A stretch of 64,000 nucleotides of DNA from positions 1 through 64,000 of the forward strand of contig CAYHQQ010000015.1 of assembly GCA_964358855.1 (NCBI GenBank), given 5' to 3'. Shown here one piece after another: positions 28,764 through 35,915 of this stretch (within the stretch, counting starts at the first letter, position 1; each line of letters begins with the position of its first letter). Made by a program: the position numbers and the translations under genes. The notes below the pieces were generated by a model. It was not told the DNA's origin and did no database searches. It worked only from the letters and a program-made list of their open reading frames with translations. The DNA comes from UBA2396 sp038042175. GTDB lineage: Bacteria > Planctomycetota > Phycisphaerae > Phycisphaerales > UBA1924.

Positions 28764-31270
28764 CGCCCACAGAACTCATCCTGTCGGCCGTGCGCCAACA
28801 CGGCGGCGATCCCCGACCTGCGGGCGTGGGCTGGTCGTGCCGGTGTCCGGCCCACGATGACCAGAAGCCGAGCCTCTCGATCAACACCGGCAACGACGGG
28901 CGGGTCCTGGTGAAGTGCCACCGGGGATGTACACCCGAAGAGATCGTCGGCGCGGTGGGATTGACGTTGGCGGACCTGTTCCCCAAAGACCCCCACCACC
29001 CAAGCCGACGCAACGGGCACGCGCCACGACCCCGGCGACGTGGCGACGGCGACAGAACCTCACGGAAACCCGCAGGCGGCGCGGGTTCTGTCGCCAGCGC
29101 CGGTGTCGCCAAGCCCCGAAAGACCTTCCCGACGGCGGCGGCGGCAGTCGCGGACATGGAAGCAACTTTGAAGCGTGGTCCGCGAGCCGGAATGTGGCCC
29201 TACCACGACGCGGCCGGGAACCCGGTGGGTCTGGTTGTCCGATGGGACCTGCCCGAAGGGAAGGACGTTCGCGCGGTCTGGCTGCTCCCCGACGGGAGCG
29301 GGTGGGTCTGGAAGGGGCTGCCCAAACCCTTGCCGCTGTATCACCTGCCCGAGCTGGTAGCCACAAAGCCCGGCGGGCGGGTGTGGGTGGTCGAGGGCGA
29401 GAAGACGGCGGAGGCGGCCCGGGCGCTTGGGCTGGTGGCCACAACCAGCGTCGGCGGCGCGAAGCGTGCCAAGGGTGCCGACTGGGGACCAACGGCGGGG
29501 CTTGAGCTGGTTATTTCTCCCGATCGAGACACGGCCGGAGACGACTACGCCGCAGACGTGACGGGGCTGGCGCTGGCGGCAGGCGCGTTGTCGGTGCGAG
29601 TTGTGAATCTGTTAGACCTGTGGGCGGACCTACCGGAGGGTGGTGACATGGCGGACTTTGTAGAACGAACTGGCGGCGATACCGATGCGATGGGCAAGTT
29701 GCGTGCGGACGTTGAGGCACTGGCGGACCGGGCGCAAGCCATTGAACCCCAGTCCCCAAGCCAGGACACAGCGCTGGCTTTCACGCCCTTCCCTGTTGAC
29801 GCCCTCCCCAGCCCGATTCAGCGCTTCGTTCTGGAATCGGCGACGGCGATTGGGTGCGACTCTTCTTTCCTTGTCCTGCCCCTGCTGTCGGCCCTTGCGT
29901 CGGCGATTGGCAACACGTACCGAATCTCGCTCAAACGAAAGTGGAGCGAGCCCGCGATCATTTGGACGGCGATCGTGGCCGCGAGCGGCACGAAGAAGAG
30001 CCCTCCGATTGAACTGGCTTTGGAACCGATCAGAAAGCGCCAAGACGAGGCGATGAGAAGGCACGTTGAAGCGATGACCCAATACGCTGACACGATGGCG
30101 AAGTACGAACGCGACACCGGACAGTGGCGGAACTCCTCCACGAATACTGCTCCGCCAACAAAGCCAGAAGTGCCGATCGCAGAGCGATATTGGACCGATG
30201 ACGCGACGGTCGAGGCGCTGGTCACATTGTTGCAACAGAACCCGCGTGGACTCCTTATGGCTCGCGATGAGCTGTCGGGGTGGTTCGACTTTGGTCGATA
30301 CGCAAACGGCAAGGGCGGCGCGGTCGTGGCCAAGTTCTTGGAAATGTTTGGCGGTCGTGCGATGATGGCGGATCGTCGAGGCGGCAACGGCCCGATCTAC
30401 ATCCCACACGCGGCAGTTTCCATCACAGGAAGTATCACTCCCGACGCATTGCGACGGGCGTTGGGTGAGGAGTACCTGGCAAACGGATTGGCGGCGCGAC
30501 TGCTATACGCGGACCCACCACGCAAGGTGTTGCTGTGGACCGAAGCCGACGTGAGCCCGGAAGCTGAGGCCGCGATCGTGAAAGTCTTTGATCGGCTGTA
30601 CAGCCTCCGACTGGAGCGTAGCGAGGATGGACAAGATCGCCCACACTTGCTCCCACTTGCGCCGGATGGGAAGGTGGCATGGGTTCGGTTCTACAACGAA
30701 CATGCACGCGAGCAAATGAAGCTGTCCGGCGACGAAGCAGCCGCGTGGTCCAAGCTGGAGGGATACGCGGCTCGGTTCGCTCTGATCGTTCACCTTTGCC
30801 GGTGGGCGTCGGATGACCCGACCCTTGCGGACTTCGGCACGATCGACGCCGCGAGCGTGGCGGCTGGCGTCGCGATGACGCGGTGGTTCGGCGATGAGGC
30901 TCGCCGACTCTATTCGATGCTGGCGGAATCAGGCGATGACCGGGACACGCGGGAACTCGTGGAGTGGATCGCAGCGCAGGGTTGCGCCGTGACAGCACGA
31001 GACCTGGCACGCGGCCCGCGCAAGTTTCGGGACACCCTGACGGCGACGACGGCGCTCTGTGACCTGGTGAGTCGTGGTTTCGGGCACTGGGAATTCGATT
31101 CCCCAGGCGCGGAGGGTGGGCGTCCGACCGATCGCTTCCGGCTGCTGTCGCCAACCAGCACCACCGGCGACGGCGACGAAACCCCCGCGAACGCCGGGAA
31201 TCGCAAAGGTTCTGTCGCCGTCGCAACAGATGCCAATCCCCAACACGACGGTGGGGAGGGAGTGCAATGA
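28760..31270 (+). CDS. Primase-helicase: CHC2 zinc finger, TOPRIM and DUF3987 domains
   Basis: 836 residues. Residues 20-65 hold a CHC2-type zinc finger (WSCRCPAHDDQKPSLSI, then LVKCHRGCT). Residues about 180-290 form a TOPRIM fold: VWVVEGEKTAEAARALG with the catalytic Glu and VISPDRDTAGDDYA with the DxD-like acidic pair. From about residue 340 a DUF3987 region follows (ALPSPIQRFVLESATAIGCD, SGTKKSPPIELALEP as P-loop-like motif, GLLMARDELSGWFDF). Such proteins start replication of plasmids and integrative elements. Start ATG 28760 overlaps the preceding stop. DNA priming for the excised element is the probable role. Confidence 0.9.
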   Translation: MTPTELILSAVRQHGGDPRPAGVGWSCRCPAHDDQKPSLSINTGNDGRVLVKCHRGCTPEEIVGAVGLTLADLFPKDPHHPSRRNGHAPRPRRRGDGDRTSRKPAGGAGSVASAGVAKPRKTFPTAAAAVADMEATLKRGPRAGMWPYHDAAGNPVGLVVRWDLPEGKDVRAVWLLPDGSGWVWKGLPKPLPLYHLPELVATKPGGRVWVVEGEKTAEAARALGLVATTSVGGAKRAKGADWGPTAGLELVISPDRDTAGDDYAADVTGLALAAGALSVRVVNLLDLWADLPEGGDMADFVERTGGDTDAMGKLRADVEALADRAQAIEPQSPSQDTALAFTPFPVDALPSPIQRFVLESATAIGCDSSFLVLPLLSALASAIGNTYRISLKRKWSEPAIIWTAIVAASGTKKSPPIELALEPIRKRQDEAMRRHVEAMTQYADTMAKYERDTGQWRNSSTNTAPPTKPEVPIAERYWTDDATVEALVTLLQQNPRGLLMARDELSGWFDFGRYANGKGGAVVAKFLEMFGGRAMMADRRGGNGPIYIPHAAVSITGSITPDALRRALGEEYLANGLAARLLYADPPRKVLLWTEADVSPEAEAAIVKVFDRLYSLRLERSEDGQDRPHLLPLAPDGKVAWVRFYNEHAREQMKLSGDEAAAWSKLEGYAARFALIVHLCRWASDDPTLADFGTIDAASVAAGVAMTRWFGDEARRLYSMLAESGDDRDTRELVEWIAAQGCAVTARDLARGPRKFRDTLTATTALCDLVSRGFGHWEFDSPGAEGGRPTDRFRLLSPTSTTGDGDETPANAGNRKGSVAVATDANPQHDGGEGVQ

Positions 31271-31560
31271 CCCCCTCGGGCTCGAAGTGGACTCGGCGGC
31301 CGCGCGATCAGTTCCACGGCAATTTGCCCGACCTCTTCCGATCCAGGCACGCTTCGAGTCGCGGTCGCGAAGTCGCGCGGAAAATTCGCCCCCTTTCTGT
31401 ATCGCGCGGGCGCGCGTGTGCGCGCGAGGCGGCGACCCGATCGAATCGCGACCGAACTCGAACCAACCGACGTGGCCGCGCATCGGTGGGAGGATGGGCG
31501 TGGTTCGAGCGTCGCGACGGTTCTACTTGACATTCGGCAAGTATTCTGTAGACTCAACGC
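31271..31560. other. Intergenic region before the Xre-type gene
   Basis: 290 bases. A frame starting at ATG 31267 (overlapping the primase stop) runs to 31530 but is Arg-rich and low-complexity, so I do not count it. There is an alternating purine-pyrimidine run around 31405-31430 (GCGCGGGCGCGCGTGTGCGC). A TTGACA lies at about 31538, 17 bases before no good -10, so the promoter of the Xre-type gene is probably here but cannot be fixed. Confidence 0.4.
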
Positions 31561-31800
31561 ATGGCAATTCTCTTGGACGCAATTCGGGATGCGATCAAAC
31601 GGGCGGAAGCCGATGGGGTGACCCGTTACCAGATCGCGAAGGACTCCGGAGTTTCGCAAGCGGTCCTGTCGCGATTCGTGAACCGAAAGCGCGGACTCGG
31701 TGTAGAACTCGCGGAGCAGTTGGCAAAGGCGTTGGGAGTCTGTATTGTGATTCGCGTAAAGCGAACACGGCGCGTGAAGAACTCACGGAAGGATCGGTGA
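31561..31800 (+). CDS. Helix-turn-helix (Xre-type) regulator
   Basis: 79 residues. The segment VTRYQIAKDSGVSQAVLSRF, VNRKRGLGVELAEQLAKALG is a typical Xre/Cro HTH with recognition helix QAVLSRFVN. The C-terminus ends in a strongly basic tail (VKRTRRVKNSRKDR). It stands three bases before the integrase start, so it probably regulates integrase and is co-transcribed with it. Confidence 0.85.
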   Translation: MAILLDAIRDAIKRAEADGVTRYQIAKDSGVSQAVLSRFVNRKRGLGVELAEQLAKALGVCIVIRVKRTRRVKNSRKDR

Positions 31801-31803
31801 ACT

Positions 31804-33249
31804 ATGGCGCGGAAACGTCGAACTCGTGGCACTGGAAGTCTCTTTCGCAAGACGCCGACTGGTCCCTGGATCGCATGCCACTACGACCACGCAGGAAAGC
31901 GCCGCGAGCATTCGACGCGCACCACCGATCGGGTTGCGGCGGAGCGCATTTTGCAAAAGAGGGTGGCGGCCACTGCCTTGCGGGTTGATCTGGTAATCGA
32001 CCCACGCGACGACCGGTATTCCGCCGAGAACCGAAAGCCCTTGGCTGTACACGTTGCGGACTACATCGCCCACTGCCAACGCGCGAGCCACGCACTGCGG
32101 CACGTCGCACAGAAAAAAGTCCACTTGGACGCGCTGATCGCGGGAAGCGACGCGACACGGCTTTCAGAACTCACGGCCGACGCTTTGGAGCGCCACCTGT
32201 CGGCCGTGAAGGATCGCGGGTTGTCGGCGCGGTCGGTGAACTTTGCCCGTCAGATCGCGGTCGCGTTCTACGGCTGGTGCGTTCGGACGGGTCGCGCAGA
32301 AGTGAACCCGTTGCGCGTGGTCCCCAAGCAAGACGAAACCCGGGACCGTCGGCGCGTTCGTCGCCCACTGACGGACAAAGAACTCTCTCAGTTGCTGGCG
32401 GTCGCCCGCGAGCGTGGGCGGGATGGGTGGTACTTGGCGGCGGCGCTGGCGGGACTGCGGCGCGGCGACCTGCAACGGTTGACGTGGGGGGACGTGAACT
32501 TCGGCGAAAGCACTCTGACGCTTCGCCACGGGAAGGCCAAGCGAATCGACGTGGTCCCGATGCACCCCCAACTCGCCGATGCCCTGCGGCGGCAATTGGA
32601 AGCCCGCCCAGCCCTTGCCACGGCTCGGGTGTGGGCCGACACCGTCACCGACCTGACGCGACTGAAAGACTTTCTGCGGGCTGGCATCGCCCGGAAGGTG
32701 CCCGTGTTGGACGCCAACGGTGACCCGGTCATGGTCGGCGAAGGCGAGTCGAAGAAGCCCAAGACCCGGATCGCGGTGGAGGATGCCGAAGGCCGCGTGA
32801 TCGATCTGCACGCCCTTCGGACCACGCTGGGGACCCAACTGGCCCGCGCCGGGGTGACCCCCCAAGTCGCCCAGCGGATCATGCGCCACTCGGATTATCG
32901 CACCACGTTGCAGCACTACACCGTGCTCGGGCTGGTGGACACTTCGGCGGCAATGGATCGGCTGCCCGGTGTGAAGACAGCCGGACAGGACACGCTCGCG
33001 GCAACGGGCACGACCGATGCCACACCGACGGACGACCACCAGCGCCAGTGCCAGCTTACGACGCGCCAAACGGGGTCCATTAGCGCTTCACCGCGCGAGC
33101 AAATGACCATCGGAATCGCCGGGACCCAAAGCACAAAACCCCAGCCTTCGCCGGGGTTTTCTCACGATTCTGCTGGTGATTCTCGCAAAGCGGGCGACCG
33201 GGCTCGAACCGGCGACATACAGCTTGGAAGGCTGTCACTCTACCACTGA
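31804..33249 (+). CDS. int: Tyrosine-type site-specific integrase reading through its own attachment site
   Basis: 481 residues in this integrated form. It recombines the element's attachment site with the tRNA-Gly 3' end. The N-terminal arm-binding region starts KRRTRGTGSLFRKTPTGPW; the core-binding SAM-like domain lies near 75-165. Catalytic residues: Arg in AALAGLRRGDLQRLTW (about 218), Lys in RHGKAKR, His-x-x-Arg in DLHALRTTLGTQL (about 335), His in RIMRHSDYRTT (about 361), nucleophile Tyr in LQHYTVLG (about 372). All seem intact. After LPGVK the last 90 residues are encoded by the terminator hairpin and the antisense of tRNA-Gly (KAGDRARTGDIQLGRLS), and the stop TGA is in the tRNA gene. 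In an excised circle the frame would continue 71 codons into 7547-7762. Start ATG 31804 is three bases after the regulator stop. Confidence 0.95.
   Translation: MARKRRTRGTGSLFRKTPTGPWIACHYDHAGKRREHSTRTTDRVAAERILQKRVAATALRVDLVIDPRDDRYSAENRKPLAVHVADYIAHCQRASHALRHVAQKKVHLDALIAGSDATRLSELTADALERHLSAVKDRGLSARSVNFARQIAVAFYGWCVRTGRAEVNPLRVVPKQDETRDRRRVRRPLTDKELSQLLAVARERGRDGWYLAAALAGLRRGDLQRLTWGDVNFGESTLTLRHGKAKRIDVVPMHPQLADALRRQLEARPALATARVWADTVTDLTRLKDFLRAGIARKVPVLDANGDPVMVGEGESKKPKTRIAVEDAEGRVIDLHALRTTLGTQLARAGVTPQVAQRIMRHSDYRTTLQHYTVLGLVDTSAAMDRLPGVKTAGQDTLAATGTTDATPTDDHQRQCQLTTRQTGSISASPREQMTIGIAGTQSTKPQPSPGFSHDSAGDSRKAGDRARTGDIQLGRLSLYH
33130..33237. repeat. Right attachment site of element B (att3)
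   Basis: 108-bp direct repeat of 7439-7546 with four mismatches and no gaps; the last 52 bases are identical. It spans the terminator hairpin and the tRNA-Gly sequence from the 3' end to the anticodon stem, the normal target of tRNA-specific tyrosine recombinases. Confidence 0.85.
33135..33160 (-). terminator. Intrinsic terminator of tRNA-Gly
   Basis: AAAACCCC (33135-33142) and GGGGTTTT (33153-33160) form an 8-bp stem. Reading on the minus strand, the stem follows the tRNA 3' end by 28 bases and closes in a T-run. It lies inside the coding frame of the integrase on the opposite strand, so the sequence must serve both. Confidence 0.75.
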
Positions 33250-33260
33250 GTTACGCCCGC
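33189..33260 (-). tRNA. tRNA-Gly(TCC)
   Basis: On the minus strand the 72 bases fold as a cloverleaf: acceptor GCGGGCG / CGCCCGC, D-arm ACTCAGTGGTAGAGT, anticodon arm ACAGC-CTTCCAA-GCTGT with anticodon TCC, T-arm GCCGG-TTCGAGC-CCGGT, discriminator T. CCA is not encoded. The 3' half (33189 to 33237) is the integration target of element B and appears in copies at 1930 and 7495. The intact gene is restored here by the right end of the element. Confidence 0.95.
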
Positions 33261-33300
33261 ATGCCCCAGAGTATACTCAGGGCTTGTCAGGGAGTCGTGC

Positions 33301-34326
33301 ATGCGGATTCGCTTTGGACATGTCGCGTTCGGGTTCTTTGCCTGTTCCGCGGGGGTGCTCGCCGGCGCGGGCTCGCCCGCCGACCGACCGCCGGCGGGCC
33401 GTCTCGGGATCGGCGCCTCGTCACAAGACTTCTCCGCCGACGCCCCGGTCTGGAAATGGACGATGGGCCACCAGCAGCGTTGGGTCTGCACCAACTCCCG
33501 TTCCGGTAAGGTCGACGGGGCCGCCAAGGTCGCCTGGACCCAGCAGGAACGTGTCGTCGTCCTGCAGAAGGTGACCACCGCCAGCCCCGATGGCTCCGCG
33601 GACCTGGAATTCTCCATCGTCTCCGCCCGCGTCGAGATCAAGAGCGACCTGGGCGCAGCCGTGCTCGACACCACCTCCCCCGACCCCTCCACCGCCGTCG
33701 ACCCCGCCGGCGTTCTCCGCAAGCTCGTGGACAAGAAGGTCACGTGCCATGTCGACGCTTCCGGGCACGTGACAGCCGCCGGCGGCGGCAAGGCCCTGCT
33801 CGACGAGCTCAAGCTCGCTTACGCCAAAGACCCCAGGCTGTCCGCGATGCTCGGACAGTTCGCCACGGCATTCGACGACGAGGCCCTTCGCGTCCGCTTC
33901 GATCGCGTGCTGGGCATCCTGCCCACGTCAGAGCAGGCCCAGGGCGAGTGGACCACCGCCGATGCCAAGCCATGCGACATCGAGCTGCCGTCCCTCGGCG
34001 TGCTCTCGCTCCTCGATCGCCACAAGATGGAACCGGCCGGCGAGTCGCCCCCCCCCAACTTGCGAGTCATCAAAACCACGACCACCGCCACCCTTGCCAA
34101 GCCCAAGGCCGGCGAATCGCCTCTCGCCGGCGTCTACGTGATCACCCTGGACAACGCCAAGGGGCAGGGCGCCACCACGATCGACATCGCGGCCGGGCAG
34201 CTCGTGGGCTCCGAGGCCTCGATGACCTACACCGTGAAGTTCGACCCCAAGCCTGGAAACGCCCCGCCGCCCGCGATGACCCAGATCATCGAGCAAAGAG
34301 TCAAAGTCGAGCGGGAATCCAAGTAG
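33301..34326 (+). CDS. Secreted hypothetical protein (DUF6263-like)
   Basis: 341 residues with a signal peptide (MRIRFGHVAFGFFACSAGVL, AGAG). The mature part is beta-rich, with repeated charged strands (KVAWTQQERVVVLQKVTTAS, DLEFSIVSARVEIKSDLG, VTCHVDASGHVTAAGGGKAL), a helical centre with LKLAYAKDPRLSAMLGQFAT and a C-terminal ITLDNAKGQGATTIDIAAGQ, SMTYTVKFD. The overall architecture 'VTYxVD-x-G-x-V' resembles DUF6263 proteins of planctomycetes, whose function is unknown. It is the first host gene after the island. No operon partner. Confidence 0.7.
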   Translation: MRIRFGHVAFGFFACSAGVLAGAGSPADRPPAGRLGIGASSQDFSADAPVWKWTMGHQQRWVCTNSRSGKVDGAAKVAWTQQERVVVLQKVTTASPDGSADLEFSIVSARVEIKSDLGAAVLDTTSPDPSTAVDPAGVLRKLVDKKVTCHVDASGHVTAAGGGKALLDELKLAYAKDPRLSAMLGQFATAFDDEALRVRFDRVLGILPTSEQAQGEWTTADAKPCDIELPSLGVLSLLDRHKMEPAGESPPPNLRVIKTTTTATLAKPKAGESPLAGVYVITLDNAKGQGATTIDIAAGQLVGSEASMTYTVKFDPKPGNAPPPAMTQIIEQRVKVERESK

Positions 34327-34339
34327 CGACGCCACACTC

Positions 34340-35803
34340 TCAGGTTCGCAGCGCCTGGAACGCCGCGATCGCTCGAGCACGTGACGCGCCAAGGTCCACG
34401 ATCGGCCTCGGATAGTCGAGCTTCGCGAGCGCGAGCGGCGGGAGGCCGTCCTTCGCGTCATATGGGCAGTGGATCGCGTCACCCTCAACGCCCGCAAGCT
34501 CGGGCACCCACCGCCGGATGAACGTGCCCTGCGGGTCGTACGTCCTGCTCTGGCTGATGGGGTTGAAGACGCGAAAGTACGGCGCCGCGTCGGTGCCGGT
34601 GCTCGCCGACCACTGCCACCCCGCGTTGTTGCTGGCGAAGAAGCCATCGACGAGGTTCCGCATGAAGAACCGCTCCCCTCGTCGCCAATCGATGAAGAGG
34701 TTCTTGGTGAGGAACATGGCCGCCACCATTCGGAGGCGGTTGTGCATCCATCCCGTCGCGAGCAGCTGGCGCATGGCGGCGTCGACGATGGGAATGCCCG
34801 TGCGGCCCTCGCACCACGCCTCGAAGTGGTCCTCACGCGTGCTCCACTTGAGGCGTTCGGTCGCGGGCTGGAACGCACACCCCATGCCCACCCGCGGGAA
34901 GCCCACCAGCACGTGCACGAAGAACTCGCGCCAGATCAGCTCGCTGATCCAGGTCGCCGGTCCGACGGGCAGCGCATCGAACGAGGTGTGGTCGAGCCGA
35001 TCGGCGGCGAGGCCTCCTTGGGCCAAGGCCGCCGCGATGCACTGCCGAGGGGAGAGTGCACCGACCGACAGGTAGGGAGAGAGTTGGCTCGTGCCTGGCC
35101 GATCCGGCATGTCGCGAGCGGACTTGTAGTGTGCGATGGACTCGGCGGCAAAGGCTGCGAGTCGCGTGCGGGCGTGCGTCTCCCCCGCAGGCCAGAGTGC
35201 GGGGGGGACATGACTGGCAAACGCCGCGAGCGAGTGCGGAACCTTCGAGGGCTTCAGGCCCAGTGCCGGCTGGACACGCGGGGCGGGCAGCGGCGCCACG
35301 CCCCCGCGATCGTGCCAGCGCTTGAGCCAGGCCTTGCGAAATGGCGTGAAGACGGTGTAGAACCGCCCCTCGCCGGTGCGGATTTCGCCCGGGGGCAGGG
35401 CGATCTGGTCGTGGTGCAGGTGGAGTTCCACACCGATGGCCCGAAGCTCATCGCGGGTGCCCGCGTCTCGCCGCGATTCATCGACCTCGTACTCCTGGTT
35501 CGCGTGCACGCCGACGCAGCGATGGCGGGCGGCACACTCGCGCACGATTCTGGGTGCGTCTCCGGTCCTCTCGGCGGTCTCGATCAGGAGCGGGATTTTG
35601 AGGGCCGCCAGCGCGGAAGAGAGCTCGGTCAGCGTGCGCAGAATGAGATCCACGCGAGCCGGGGCGTAGTCGTGCCCGCGCCACTGGTCGGGCGCGAGAA
35701 TGAAAAGGGCCACCACGCCATCGGCCGAGGCGGTCGCGGCCCGGCTCAGGGCGGTGTTGTCGACGGTGCGAAGATCGGAGCGAAACCAGACCAGGTGGGG
35801 CAC
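34340..35803 (-). CDS. phrB: Deoxyribodipyrimidine photolyase
   Basis: About 487 residues, class I CPD photolyase/cryptochrome. The N-terminal antenna domain starts VPHLVWFRSDLRTVDNTAL. The FAD domain has LSPYLSVGALSPRQCI, WRHIFV-type ELIWREFFVHVL, GWMHNRLRMVAAMFLTKNL, IDWRRGERFFMRNLVDGFFA and NAGWQWSASTGTDAAPYFR, containing the residues that hold FAD and the Trp chain. The enzyme repairs pyrimidine dimers with blue light. GTG 35803 is preferred to ATG 35845: CCGGAG stands seven bases upstream and conservation starts there. It is divergent from the Lhr-like helicase gene. Confidence 0.93.
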   Translation of the reverse strand: MPHLVWFRSDLRTVDNTALSRAATASADGVVALFILAPDQWRGHDYAPARVDLILRTLTELSSALAALKIPLLIETAERTGDAPRIVRECAARHRCVGVHANQEYEVDESRRDAGTRDELRAIGVELHLHHDQIALPPGEIRTGEGRFYTVFTPFRKAWLKRWHDRGGVAPLPAPRVQPALGLKPSKVPHSLAAFASHVPPALWPAGETHARTRLAAFAAESIAHYKSARDMPDRPGTSQLSPYLSVGALSPRQCIAAALAQGGLAADRLDHTSFDALPVGPATWISELIWREFFVHVLVGFPRVGMGCAFQPATERLKWSTREDHFEAWCEGRTGIPIVDAAMRQLLATGWMHNRLRMVAAMFLTKNLFIDWRRGERFFMRNLVDGFFASNNAGWQWSASTGTDAAPYFRVFNPISQSRTYDPQGTFIRRWVPELAGVEGDAIHCPYDAKDGLPPLALAKLDYPRPIVDLGASRARAIAAFQALRT

Positions 35804-35915
35804 TTTGGACTCCGGAAACCGGCGAGCTTCGCCGCGGATGGACAACGGACCCTATGACTATCCGCACCGCCGGATCCCACGGCAATGGGAACGGCAACGC
35901 CGCACGAGGAGCACT

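Noticed and set aside
31267..31530. 87-residue frame overlapping the primase stop
   Set aside because: Arg-rich low-complexity translation, no ribosome site apart from the overlap, no family resemblance.
34469..35857. 462-residue plus-strand frame opposite photolyase
   Set aside because: Shadow of the photolyase gene, which has all family motifs.
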